64,000 nt of DNA from Alloacidobacterium sp035547425 (lineage in GTDB: Bacteria; Acidobacteriota; Terriglobia; Terriglobales; Acidobacteriaceae): NCBI GenBank assembly GCA_035547425.1, contig DASZUU010000026.1:1-64000 (forward strand), written 5' to 3'. The position numbers and the translations under genes were made by a program. Under the pieces are notes generated by a model. That model did no database searches. It was not told the DNA's origin and saw only the letters and a program-made list of their open reading frames with translations. Each line of letters starts with the position of its first letter. The stretch's first letter is position 1. Shown piece after piece: positions 1-8,871 of this stretch.

Positions 1-975
1 GGTGCCGCCGCGCAGGCAATCCTGGGCCTTCCATGGAATTGCGTGCGAAAGAGCGTAGTCGATTTTGAAAGCGCCAGGGCCGGGAGCGAAACTGCTGAGC
101 TTCTGCCGGAAGTCTCGTGAGAGCCGATGGCCACTGATGGCAATCAACTGCTGCGGACTTATATCGCAGAGAAAGAGTGTGTCACGGTGAAAGGCATCAA
201 GCGAATCGACGGGCGAGTTGACGTGGATGCGTCCGCCGAGGCTCTGCAAAATCGACGCAAGCGCATTGGTGATCGATTGCGCGCCGCCGCGAGCCATAGG
301 CCATCCCACAGCGTGCGCTGCAGCGGCCAGCAATATAGCGGCGGAGGAACTGAGCGGAGCATTCAGCGGCAGAAAGGAATGCGCGGCTATACCCGCGAAA
401 AGCGCGCGGGTTCGCAGACTTTTAAATACAAGCGGCGTCAGAAAATTTGTTGGCAGACCGGCAGGGATTCCGAAGCGAGCGAGCAGAAGCGGATGCCGAG
501 GAAAGTGCAGGATGGGCTGAAGCACTTCTTTGGATAAGTCATGCCAATGGTCGGCCAGCGGCTTGAAAAGGCCGCTCCAGCGATTGCCGTCTGGATCGAG
601 TGCGTGCGCGGCATCGCCGAGATTGCGCTCGAGCATGACGGCAGTGCTGTCATCGAGAGGATGTGCGAGGGGCGCAGCTGGATGAATCCATTCGACTCCA
701 TTCTGTTGCAGGGAAAGCTTCGCAAAGAATGGCGACCCGGCGGCGATGGCGTGGATAGCCGATCCGAAATCATGATGAAAGCCGGGAAGCGTGAGAGGCA
801 GCGTGCGCGCGCCTCCGCCGATGATGGATTGCGCCTCGTATACATCGACTCCGTAGCCGGCTTCTGCCAACACAATCGCAGCGGAGAGGCCGTTAGGGCC
901 TGATCCGATGACGACGGCGTGCCGCCCGTGTCGCGGATGATGTTTGTGTTCGAGAAGCAGGCTGGAGTCAGTCAT
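1..975 (-). CDS. PYROXD2-like NAD(P)/FAD-dependent oxidoreductase, partial (C-terminus beyond left edge)
   Basis: The frame is open from the ATG at 975 to the window edge, giving 325 residues without a stop. The N-terminus has a dinucleotide-binding motif, AVVIGSGPNGLSAAIVLAEAG, split here as AVVIGSGPNG and LSAAIVLAEAG, followed by a VDVYEA strand end and an IIGGGARTL loop typical of phytoene-dehydrogenase-related flavoproteins. Further on, GGAQSITNALASILQSLGG and the segment GPGAFKIDYAL..AIPW match the PYROXD2-like subgroup rather than true carotenoid desaturases. The substrate cannot be told. The start overlaps the last 8 bases of the upstream lipase-maturation-factor gene, so the two are probably co-transcribed and translationally coupled. 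The C-terminal FAD-binding part is outside the window. The family call is firm; the function is inference. Confidence 0.85.
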   Translation of the reverse strand, partial: MTDSSLLLEHKHHPRHGRHAVVIGSGPNGLSAAIVLAEAGYGVDVYEAQSIIGGGARTLPLTLPGFHHDFGSAIHAIAAGSPFFAKLSLQQNGVEWIHPAAPLAHPLDDSTAVMLERNLGDAAHALDPDGNRWSGLFKPLADHWHDLSKEVLQPILHFPRHPLLLARFGIPAGLPTNFLTPLVFKSLRTRALFAGIAAHSFLPLNAPLSSSAAILLAAAAHAVGWPMARGGAQSITNALASILQSLGGRIHVNSPVDSLDAFHRDTLFLCDISPQQLIAISGHRLSRDFRQKLSSFAPGPGAFKIDYALSHAIPWKAQDCLRGGT

Positions 976-2599
976 GGGGCGGCAAGGGCTCCGGCCATTG
1001 GGCGGCATCAAAACCGCCGTCAGATTTTCGTGTGAGCGTTGGTGCGTATTGGCCAAGCAATTGGCGTCGCCACCAAAGACCGGAGGCGCGTTTTTCTGAC
1101 ATGGAAGTGAACCAATATTGCCAGAGCATGGCGCGAACGTATTTTGGCGGGGATGATGCGAACGGATTGCCCGCAAAGAGCGAGAGCACGTCAGGGCTGG
1201 CGGTCAGCAGGCGTTCTTCAGTGAGCGGCACGATCGAATTCTGCCGCCAGTCTCCGAGCGAGGCGAACCAGAGGTTCCAATCGAAGCGGGGCTGGTATGG
1301 CGCATAGATGCGCGGTGGTTCATTCAACGCCTGAGGTTTGTAGCGGAAGGGGTAGGCGGTCCAATTCTGACCATCGTAAGAACCCTGGAATTCGATTTCA
1401 TAGCGACCTCGCGTCATTACGGCAAAAAGGCCATATTGATTAGCAATACGTGACGGTTCGAGGGCGGTGACAGGTGCGGAAGGTAATGGTGCGCCTCGCC
1501 AGAGCATGTGGATGAGCTCTGCAGTTGTGGCATAGAAAATCCACGTGAGAATGACTGCATTGATGGCGAGGCGCAGGGCAGCTGCATGATGTTGGCGTGG
1601 AGTTATAGCGACGCTTTCTTCTGTATTTACGGATTCCGTTGGCTCTGCCGAAGAAAACTGGCGAAGTAATTTTGTCTGAAAGCGATGAGGAATGAACTGC
1701 AGGAAGAATTTGTCATCAAGCAGCAGAAAGCCGAGCGACAGCACGAGGTAATTCAGGAAGGTATAGTTTGCGGTGAGAATGACGACAGCTTCCCACGGCG
1801 TCACGATAAAGAAGCAGATGATGCGGAAGCGCCTGGGAAAGAAGAGCAGGAAAACAATGGCGAGCTCCATGGCCAGTGTTGCGCCTGAAGAGAAGGCATG
1901 GAACCAATGCGGCAGATGCTGCATGTACCAGCCGATCCATGTTGGAAGCGGGCCGTTCTGGTAATACTCGTCGACGGCGGTGAAGTTGCGCCACTGCGGA
2001 TCTCCGCTTAATAGCTTGACGATGCCGGACTCGAAGTAGATGCGAAACCATTCCCACTGCAGGAGAAAGAGGCTCGCTCGTGAAGGCGCATGACTGGCGG
2101 CGGGGCCGGGCCAGACGCCGCGCGGCGCAAAGAACAGCGAGATAAAGCCGGCTTCGAGCAGCATGCCGTCGGACTGGTAATTCGAAAAATCGTTGGACGC
2201 GGTCACAAAAGATAGAAAGCAGATGAAGCAGATGAGTAGCGAGAAGCGCGGCCATACATTTGCAATTACGAGCAATGATGCCAAGAGGCCAATGATAGTA
2301 ACAGTGAGAAGTGCGTGATTGCTTGCTGAAAGCCAGAATAGTGAAGGCGCAAACCAGAAGCGAGTAAAGCTGGGGAAGGAGCGATCCACTGCCTGGAGAT
2401 ATTGTTGCGCGGGCAGAACGCCGTTGGGGCCGATCAATCCGCGAATCTGAAGAAGCAGTGAGTAGAAGGCGGAGAAATAGATCAGTCCAAGAGCGCGAAG
2501 GAATATCCATCGCGGGATAAGATGGCTGTTGCGGAGCGGATCGCTTTCGCAGCGCGGCTCCGGATTAAAAAGCCTCTGCAGGATGGAAGCACCGCTCAT
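968..2599 (-). CDS. Lipase maturation factor family membrane protein
   Basis: This is a polytopic membrane protein of about 543 residues from the chosen start. It has the hallmark opening of the family (PRWIFLRALGLIYFSAFYSL), a loop reading GPNGVLPA, and FSNYQSDGMLLEAGF followed by QWEWFRIYFESGIVKL, as in lipase maturation factor (LMF1-type) proteins. A soluble C-terminal domain contains RYEIEFQGSYDGQNW and WFASLGDWRQN, which is typical of bacterial members. The eukaryotic homologue helps secreted lipases fold in the ER; the bacterial role is unknown. An in-frame codon at 2695 would add 32 poorly conserved, non-membrane residues. ATG 2599 places the conserved region near the N-terminus as in the family, although no clear ribosome binding site supports either start. 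The gene is divergent from proS and overlaps the FAD oxidoreductase downstream by 8 bases. Confidence 0.85.
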   Translation of the reverse strand: MSGASILQRLFNPEPRCESDPLRNSHLIPRWIFLRALGLIYFSAFYSLLLQIRGLIGPNGVLPAQQYLQAVDRSFPSFTRFWFAPSLFWLSASNHALLTVTIIGLLASLLVIANVWPRFSLLICFICFLSFVTASNDFSNYQSDGMLLEAGFISLFFAPRGVWPGPAASHAPSRASLFLLQWEWFRIYFESGIVKLLSGDPQWRNFTAVDEYYQNGPLPTWIGWYMQHLPHWFHAFSSGATLAMELAIVFLLFFPRRFRIICFFIVTPWEAVVILTANYTFLNYLVLSLGFLLLDDKFFLQFIPHRFQTKLLRQFSSAEPTESVNTEESVAITPRQHHAAALRLAINAVILTWIFYATTAELIHMLWRGAPLPSAPVTALEPSRIANQYGLFAVMTRGRYEIEFQGSYDGQNWTAYPFRYKPQALNEPPRIYAPYQPRFDWNLWFASLGDWRQNSIVPLTEERLLTASPDVLSLFAGNPFASSPPKYVRAMLWQYWFTSMSEKRASGLWWRRQLLGQYAPTLTRKSDGGFDAAQWPEPLPPHD

Positions 2600-2771
2600 A
2601 CGCTGTTGGACATGATAGCTGTTTCCAGGAGTTGCTTGCCGCAAAATATAGATAAACAGGACACGAATACAGCTTGAGCGTGAATGTCGCTTCACAGGAG
2701 ATAAGAAACGTGCCCTACGAGCGGTTAGAATAAATACTCACGCTCAATTCTCACTTTAAGAAAGCGCAAGC

Positions 2772-4523
2772 ATGCACCGTTGGTCAAAACTCTTTGTTCC
2801 TACGCTTCGTGAGGCACCGGCAGACGCCGAAGTCGCCAGCCACAAGTTTCTCGTTCGTTCCGGGTATATCCGGCAACTGGGCGCGGGCATTTATTCCTAT
2901 CTCTTTCTCGGGCAGCGCTCGATCAACAAGATCATCGCCATTGTGCGCGAAGAGATGGACAAGATCGGGCAGGAGTTCCTGTTGCCTGGTATTCTGCCCT
3001 CGGAAGTGTGGGAGCAGAGCGGACGCTGGACCACGATGGGCCAGAATATGTTCCGTTTGCAGGACCGCAAGGGCGCGTGGCTTTGCCTAGGCATGACTCA
3101 CGAAGAAGTGATGACCGACATTGCGCGTAAGGAATTGCGCAGCTATAAGCAGCTTCCGCAAATCTGGTACCAGATTCAGACCAAATACCGCGATGAGCCG
3201 CGTCCGAAATCAGGCTTGTTGCGCGTGCGCCAGTTCATCATGAAGGACAGCTACTCCTTCGATATCGATGCTGCCGGGTTGGACAAGAGCTTCGATCTGC
3301 ACGATAAGGTTTACCGCTCCATCTTCTCGCGCTGCGGGTTGAAGTTTGTTGCTGTCGAAGCAGATTCGGGCGCAATGGGTGGAACGCAGTCGCAAGAGTT
3401 CATGGTCTACACCGATGCCGGTGAAGACCTGATCGTGAGCTGTCCCAAGTGCGACTATGCGGCCAACCTGGAGAAGGCGGTATCGAAGTTGGCTTTGGCG
3501 GCGGAGCTTGCGCCGACGGGCGATGGCAAGCCGGAACTGGTTTCTACGCCGGGAATTGCAGCAGTAGCAGATGTGGCAAAGTTCTTCGATATTTCCGAGG
3601 CGCAGGATATTAAGTGTGTCGCCTACATGGCGGAGACGAAGAAGGCCAAGGGCGAATCGGTCTGGAGCCCGGTGGTTGTTTTCCTGCGCGGCGATCACCA
3701 GGTGAACGAGACGAAGCTGCTCGGCCTTATTGAGGCCAACGAACTGCGTCCGATGCAGGCGGAAGAGTTGGAGACGTACATTCATGGACCTGCGGGATTT
3801 CTGGGACCGATTGGGTTGACTCCGGCGAAGGCGCTGGGCGAAGAGGGTGTTCCGGTAGTTCTCGATCTTGCGCTCGAAGGCCGCGAGAACATGGTTTGCG
3901 GGGCGAACAAGTTGGATTACCACTATCGGAATGTCACGCCGGGACGCGATTTTACCTGGACCGTAGCTGCCGATGTGCGCAATGTGGTCGAAGGCGAAGG
4001 ATGTCCGCATTGCGGCTCGCCGCTCAAGGTGGCGAAGGCGGTGGAAATTGGGCATATCTTCAAGCTTGGCTATCGCTATACGGAAATGATGGGTGCTCGC
4101 GTGCTCGATCCTAACGGCAAAGAAGTGACGCCGATTATGGGAAGCTACGGCATCGGCATCGAACGTATTCTCACGTCTGCTATCGAGCAGAGCAACGATG
4201 CGAATGGCTTCTGCTTATCGCGTTCGATCGCTCCCTTTGAAGTGGTGGTGACGGTAACGAATGTGAGCGACGGCACGCTGCTTCCTATTGGTGAGCGCAT
4301 TGCTGCTGATCTGGAAGCTGCGGGTTTTGACGTCTTGCTCGATGACCGCGATGAACGGGCGGGTGTGAAGTTTAAGGATGCGGACCTTATCGGCATCCCT
4401 TATCGCATTAACGTAGGCAAGAAGGCGGCGGAAGGCAAAGTGGAACTGGTTGCGCGTGCGACGGGTTCGAGCCAGGATGTGGCGATTACGGATGTGGTTG
4501 CTGTTTTGAGGAGCCAGGAATAA
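2772..4523 (+). CDS. proS: Prolyl-tRNA synthetase (bacterial type with editing domain)
   Basis: This 583-residue class II aminoacyl-tRNA synthetase charges tRNA(Pro) in the cytoplasm. The class II motif 2 region is visible as TKYRDEPRPKSGLLRVRQF followed by MKDSYSFD, and motif 3 as GSYGIGIERIL. About 190 residues between motifs 2 and 3 (roughly residues 225-410) form the YbaK-like insertion used in bacterial ProRS to deacylate Ala-tRNA(Pro). The C-terminal anticodon-binding domain contains DDRDERAGVKFKDADLIGIP. Length is normal for bacterial ProRS. The ATG at 2772 gives the usual MHRWSKLFVPTLREAP start; an AAGAAAG stretch upstream is a weak ribosome binding site. A strong intrinsic terminator follows at once, so proS is probably a single-gene unit. 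Confidence 0.97.
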   Translation: MHRWSKLFVPTLREAPADAEVASHKFLVRSGYIRQLGAGIYSYLFLGQRSINKIIAIVREEMDKIGQEFLLPGILPSEVWEQSGRWTTMGQNMFRLQDRKGAWLCLGMTHEEVMTDIARKELRSYKQLPQIWYQIQTKYRDEPRPKSGLLRVRQFIMKDSYSFDIDAAGLDKSFDLHDKVYRSIFSRCGLKFVAVEADSGAMGGTQSQEFMVYTDAGEDLIVSCPKCDYAANLEKAVSKLALAAELAPTGDGKPELVSTPGIAAVADVAKFFDISEAQDIKCVAYMAETKKAKGESVWSPVVVFLRGDHQVNETKLLGLIEANELRPMQAEELETYIHGPAGFLGPIGLTPAKALGEEGVPVVLDLALEGRENMVCGANKLDYHYRNVTPGRDFTWTVAADVRNVVEGEGCPHCGSPLKVAKAVEIGHIFKLGYRYTEMMGARVLDPNGKEVTPIMGSYGIGIERILTSAIEQSNDANGFCLSRSIAPFEVVVTVTNVSDGTLLPIGERIAADLEAAGFDVLLDDRDERAGVKFKDADLIGIPYRINVGKKAAEGKVELVARATGSSQDVAITDVVAVLRSQE

Positions 4524-4543
4524 ATACTTTATCCGGGAAGTAG

Positions 4544-4575
4544 AGCGAAGGAGCTTAAGCTCCTTCGCTTTTTTG
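4544..4575 (+). terminator. Rho-independent terminator of proS
   Basis: A perfect inverted repeat of 13 bases per arm (AGCGAAGGAGCTT followed directly by AAGCTCCTTCGCT) ends in a run of six T. It starts 21 bases after the proS stop. The central bases must form the loop, leaving about 11 paired bases. Confidence 0.92.
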
Positions 4576-4675
4576 TTCAAAATGCGATTTTCCTCCTTGT
4601 TATCGGGTACATTTCGCCGGTGCAACGAGATGATGTATTGTTTCCTCAGAGGTCAGACCACGTGCGGGTAGCTTT

Positions 4676-6268
4676 ATGGAAAAGCAGCGTCGTGAATTTT
4701 TGAAATATGCAGGGATTGGGGCCGCCGGGGTATTGGCTCCGCTGGGACTGCAGGCTGCACCGATGTCCGTCCACCCTTCCGCTTCGAGCATGTATGATAT
4801 TCGCGTCTTCGGCGCTATGGGCGATGGCAAGACAATCGACTCCCCGGCAATTAACCGGGCGATTGAGGCTGCTGCGGCGGCGGGCGGCGGTACGGTGGTG
4901 TTTCCCGCAGGAACATACGCTTCATTCTCCATCCGATTGAAGAGCAACATCGCGCTGCACCTGATGCAGGGAGCCACTCTGCTTGCAGCGGGAACGCCGA
5001 CGGACGGCAGCGGCGGCTATGATCCGGCTGAATCCAATGCTCCCTGGGAAAACTATCAGGACTTCGGGCACAATCACTGGCATAACAGCCTGATATGGGG
5101 CGAAGGCCTGCATGATGTCACGATCGATGGACCGGGCCTGATCTGGGGCAAAGGGTTGAGCCGCGGCTGGAGCAAAGAGCAGCCTCTGGCCGAGACGCCG
5201 CGCAACGGCAACAAGGCCATTGCACTCAAGAACTGCCGTAATGTCATCCTGCGCGACTTCTCCATTCTTAAGGGCGGACATTTCGGCATCCTTGCTACGG
5301 GTGTCGATAACCTGACGATCGACAACCTCAAGATCGATACCGATAGGGATGGCATGGATATCGATTGCTGCAAAAATGTGCGCGTATCGAATTGCGCGGT
5401 GAACTCACCGTGGGATGACGCCATTTGCCCTAAGAGCTCCTTTGCGCTGGGATATGCGCGTGCTACCGAGAATGTAACGATCACCAACTGTTATGTGACC
5501 GGCTGCTACGAACTGGGCACGATGCTGGATGGCACCTTCAGGAAGTTCCCGGCAGACGCGCAAGTGCCGCGCACGGGCCGCATCAAATGCGGCACCGAAT
5601 CGAATGGCGGTTTCAAGAACATCACTGTTTCCAACTGTGTTTTCGAGGGCTGCAACGGCATTGCGCTCGAAAGCGAGGACGGCGCGCTGCTTGAAGATAT
5701 TGCTTTTACCAACATCACGATGCACGACATATCGGGCGCGCCGTTGTTTATCCGCCTGGGCAGCCGCATGCGTGGACCGCAGGGTGTTCCTATTGGCGAT
5801 TGCCGCCGCATTTTGTTGAGCAACATTGTGAGTTACAACTCCGCTTCAAAATATGCTGCGATCATCAGCGGCATTCCCGGCCATCCGATTACGGATCTGA
5901 AGATCAGCGATGTCTATCTGCATCATCAGGGCGGCGGAACGGCGGAGATGGCGGCGCTGCAACCGGAAGAGAAGGAAGCCGGCTATCCTGATCCGCATAT
6001 GTTCGGGCCGATGCCTGCGCATGGGTTCTTTATTCGCCATGTTCAGAATATTGAGCTGACAAACGTAGAGATTGCCTCCGCAGCGCCCGATGCGCGTCCT
6101 GCATTCGTACTTGATTCAGTTACAGATGCAGATTTCTTTCGGATTAAGCTGCCTGCTGAGAGCCGCCAGCCGGTATTCCGGCTGAAGGATGTTTCCGGGT
6201 TCCGCTTATTTGGCAGTCCGAAGATTAAAGATCAGGAATTTGCGAACGCGGCATCGGAAGAGTTCTAG
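4676..6268 (+). CDS. Tat-exported glycoside hydrolase family 28 protein (polygalacturonase-like)
   Basis: This 530-residue right-handed beta-helix enzyme probably cleaves galacturonic-acid-containing plant polysaccharide outside the cytoplasm. The N-terminus (KQRREFLKYAGIGAAG) is a clear twin-arginine signal with a hydrophobic stretch. The mature part begins with the pectate-lyase/GH28 opening YDIRVFGAMGDGKTIDSPAI and AGTYASFSIRLKSNI. Catalytic-region motifs are DTDRDGMDIDCCKNV, then SPWDDAICPKSS (the GH28 double Asp) and ESNGGFKNITVSNCVFEGC. The tripeptide NTD of classical polygalacturonases is replaced by DTD, so the exact substrate (polygalacturonate or rhamnogalacturonan) is uncertain. 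It stands alone between proS and the polysaccharide locus, convergent with the flippase gene. Confidence 0.88.
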   Translation: MEKQRREFLKYAGIGAAGVLAPLGLQAAPMSVHPSASSMYDIRVFGAMGDGKTIDSPAINRAIEAAAAAGGGTVVFPAGTYASFSIRLKSNIALHLMQGATLLAAGTPTDGSGGYDPAESNAPWENYQDFGHNHWHNSLIWGEGLHDVTIDGPGLIWGKGLSRGWSKEQPLAETPRNGNKAIALKNCRNVILRDFSILKGGHFGILATGVDNLTIDNLKIDTDRDGMDIDCCKNVRVSNCAVNSPWDDAICPKSSFALGYARATENVTITNCYVTGCYELGTMLDGTFRKFPADAQVPRTGRIKCGTESNGGFKNITVSNCVFEGCNGIALESEDGALLEDIAFTNITMHDISGAPLFIRLGSRMRGPQGVPIGDCRRILLSNIVSYNSASKYAAIISGIPGHPITDLKISDVYLHHQGGGTAEMAALQPEEKEAGYPDPHMFGPMPAHGFFIRHVQNIELTNVEIASAAPDARPAFVLDSVTDADFFRIKLPAESRQPVFRLKDVSGFRLFGSPKIKDQEFANAASEEF

Positions 6269-6455
6269 TGGTGGTGGGTGCTCTCCGGCTCGATTCCACC
6301 CTTCATTGCACCAGGTGCACCCCTTGTGTCTGAGGGACTCTAGTTCCAGTTTAGCTTTTTGAGGCGTAATGGTATGCCAATGGTCGTTATGACGAATATC
6401 TAAAAATTATCAACAAGTTAGAGGGCTGTGGAAATCATTTCTCTTGACAGATGCT

Positions 6456-7745
6456 TTAAAGAGCCTGCACGCATTCTTCCGTTCTGGTATTGGATTGCCT
6501 GTTACGAAGGTATTGGACGATGAGCCAGCAGGCGGCTGCAAGGAGGCTGTCGGTGAGCAGGCTTGCGGCGGCGGCTCCCTGCCATGACCAGCGAGGGATA
6601 AGCGCGAGGTTGAGCAGGAGATTGATGACGGCGGCAGAGGCTTGCGCGGCGGTGCGATACCACTGCGAGGCAGAACCGGTGATGGTGGTTCCCCAGGCAT
6701 AATGAAGCCCGCGAATGAGCGGCAGGAAGCAGAGCCAGCGCAGAGCGAAAATGGAACCGCGAAAGGATGATCCGAAGATGTGGGGCAAAAGCGGCGACGC
6801 TACGAAGAGAGCGAACGCGATGGCGAATCCATAAGGAATGGTGCGCCGGAGAAGACGGTTTGCCAGTGCGCGCGCCTGCTCAATACTGCGGTCGCCTTCG
6901 CGGAAGAAATGCGGTGATGCGGCTGTATAGGCGGCATAGATGGGAATGCTGGCGACATCGATGATGCGATAGGCTGCGGCATAAATGCCGGCGGCATAGA
7001 GCTGACCCGCGCCGGCGAGGATGGTTTTGTCGATGTCATTGTAGATGGAGATAGAAGAGCTGGAGAGCGAAAAGCTGAGGCCGTCGGTAAGATCGCGCAA
7101 GCGGATTGGCGTAAATTTGGGCCAGCCCAAGTGACGTGTTACCTCGATCATGGCGACGGTTGCGGTGGCCAGAGATGAAAGCCAGTAAATCTTTGTCCAG
7201 AGAGCGGCGTCGGCATGCTTTTGCGCGATTTTGACAAACAGAAATAGTCCAGCAGCCGCAATGGCGCGAGCGATGTTGGTGAGAGCCGTGAGCCTTGCGG
7301 TTTGCGAAAGCTGTCCGGCACCTTGAAAAGCCCGGCCGGCGAGGACGGCGAACTTGCCCAGAAGGGCGTCGGAAACGGCGATGAAGGGAACGAGCGCGCG
7401 TAACTGAGGCTTGAGAGTGAAATGAGCCAACGACATTGAGACAAGCAGAACGAGGAAGAAGCCGCAGAGACTGATTTTGAGCGCTGATCCCCAGGTAGCG
7501 GCGAACGATTCACGATTGCGGCTGATGTTGCGCACGAGAATCATTTCCATGCCGAGGCTGCTGCATTGGCTGAGAACGTTGATGAGTGCGACGACGCCGG
7601 CAAAGGCTCCGTATTCAAGGCTGCCGAGAGTGCGGCCAATCAATACAAAGTAGCCAGCCTGAAAAATGAGCGAAAGGCCGTGGCCGGAGATCATCCAGAG
7701 AGTATGTTGCCGCAGCGTGCCTTCCTTATCCACGATGCCTCGCAA
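6456..7745 (-). CDS. Wzx-type oligosaccharide flippase
   Basis: This 429-residue polytopic membrane protein of the polysaccharide-transport (MATE-like MOP) superfamily has about 12 hydrophobic segments. The start TLRQHTLWMISGHGLSLIFQ and the following VLIGRTLGSLEYGAFAGVVA are characteristic of O-antigen/EPS flippases. Its role would be to turn lipid-linked repeat units across the inner membrane. It is the last gene of the long minus-strand polysaccharide operon, and its start overlaps the preceding glycosyltransferase by 20 bases, which suggests translational coupling. The donor structure cannot be told from sequence. Confidence 0.88.
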   Translation of the reverse strand: MRGIVDKEGTLRQHTLWMISGHGLSLIFQAGYFVLIGRTLGSLEYGAFAGVVALINVLSQCSSLGMEMILVRNISRNRESFAATWGSALKISLCGFFLVLLVSMSLAHFTLKPQLRALVPFIAVSDALLGKFAVLAGRAFQGAGQLSQTARLTALTNIARAIAAAGLFLFVKIAQKHADAALWTKIYWLSSLATATVAMIEVTRHLGWPKFTPIRLRDLTDGLSFSLSSSSISIYNDIDKTILAGAGQLYAAGIYAAAYRIIDVASIPIYAAYTAASPHFFREGDRSIEQARALANRLLRRTIPYGFAIAFALFVASPLLPHIFGSSFRGSIFALRWLCFLPLIRGLHYAWGTTITGSASQWYRTAAQASAAVINLLLNLALIPRWSWQGAAAASLLTDSLLAAACWLIVQYLRNRQSNTRTEECVQAL

Positions 7746-8871
7746 TTACTTCCGCGTATTTGTCTTCGAGAATGCAGGTTTGGGTATAAAGGTTGAAGTT
7801 TGATTCAGCGAAAACTCGACCCGTACCGCTGGCGTGGAACCAGAGGTCGTCGTCTTGAAGGAATTGAAGCATCTGGTCAGCCAGTCCTGCGATGTCTGCT
7901 TCGCGGGGAAGCGTAGCGCGGCGTGCTGAGGGGAAGGATTCTGTAACTCCATCTGTTGCAAATGCAAGCGTGGGCAATCCGGCGGCGAGCGCTTCGCAGA
8001 GAACGGTGGGCAGGCCTTCCGCGTCGCCATTGGCGGCGCGGATACTGGGAGCGACGAGCAGGCGCGCGCGCCGCATCCAATGTCGGACCTCGTTTTGAGG
8101 CTGATGCCCGAGGAAGATTGCGTTTATTCGAGAGCGCGCGGCTTCAGCTTCGAGATCGCTGCGCAGCGGGCCTTCGCCGATGATGACGAGTTTTGCCTCG
8201 GAATATTTCTGCTGTACCTGACGCATGGCGTGGAGCAAATGGATACAGCCCTTTTTCTCTATCAGGCGACCGACGAAAAGAATGACATTAAAATCGCGTT
8301 GGATGGAAGAAGGGCTTTCGCAGAAGAGATCGACGCCGGTGTAGTGTACGTAGAGCTTCTCTGCAGGGAAACCGCAGGCGAGGGCCTGCCGGCGAATGTG
8401 CTGCGAGACGCAGAGGAAAAGATCGACATACTGCATGAGATCTCCTTTTCTGCGCAGGTAGGTTCGTGTTGTGGGCCAGATATGCAGGGATGGTTCGGAG
8501 AGGGTGACGTCATAGCCGTGTAAAGTGACGATGAGCGGCAGACGAAGCTTCTGGACGATTGGCAGGATCGCCGCGGCGTCGATAGCAAAGTGGGCGTGCA
8601 CAAGCTGGGGCGATTGCCTGGAGATGTTATGGATGAAGCTTGAAGAGCAGCCGCTACGCAGAAAGAGCCTGCGCCGGAGTTTTGCGCGAAGGGAATCATT
8701 AGCCGAGAGTGTGAGCGCGCGATGAGGCCGTAGATCGAGCGAATTGCGCAGGTGCTGCAGCCCGGCGAAAACCGGTGTGAAGCGGCGCAGCGCGTTTGCC
8801 TGCGAGAGAATGAAAGTTTCCGACAGGGGAAGAAGCTCGTTCCGGTAGATGAGGATGTTCGAGGGCGGCAT
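7726..8871 (-). CDS. Glycosyltransferase family 4 protein
   Basis: This 381-residue GT-B fold retaining glycosyltransferase has a C-terminal half that shows the family signature: VILFVGRLIEKKGCIHLLHA, LVIIGEGPLRSDLEAEA, then AEGLPTVLCEALAAGLPTLA containing the two Glu residues of the EX7E motif. The N-terminal domain begins NILIYRNELLPLSETFILSQ, as in WcaL/colanic-acid-type GT4 enzymes. It would add a sugar to the lipid-linked repeat unit on the cytoplasmic face. The acceptor and donor are unknown. The gene lies one base after the acyltransferase gene and overlaps the flippase gene by 20 bases. Confidence 0.9.
   Translation of the reverse strand: MPPSNILIYRNELLPLSETFILSQANALRRFTPVFAGLQHLRNSLDLRPHRALTLSANDSLRAKLRRRLFLRSGCSSSFIHNISRQSPQLVHAHFAIDAAAILPIVQKLRLPLIVTLHGYDVTLSEPSLHIWPTTRTYLRRKGDLMQYVDLFLCVSQHIRRQALACGFPAEKLYVHYTGVDLFCESPSSIQRDFNVILFVGRLIEKKGCIHLLHAMRQVQQKYSEAKLVIIGEGPLRSDLEAEAARSRINAIFLGHQPQNEVRHWMRRARLLVAPSIRAANGDAEGLPTVLCEALAAGLPTLAFATDGVTESFPSARRATLPREADIAGLADQMLQFLQDDDLWFHASGTGRVFAESNFNLYTQTCILEDKYAEVIARHRG

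Noticed and set aside
3210..4055. 281-codon open frame antisense to proS
   Set aside because: It is the shadow of a highly conserved gene, with no motif and a His/Arg/Leu-rich composition.
6270..6325. tRNA-like 3' segment (GGCTCGATTCCACC ... GCACCA) between the GH28 and flippase genes
   Set aside because: The would-be T stem does not pair and no D or anticodon arm exists upstream. It looks more like a degenerate copy of the second short repeat (CCACCCTTC...CAGG.G.CACCC), but similarity is too low to list as a feature.
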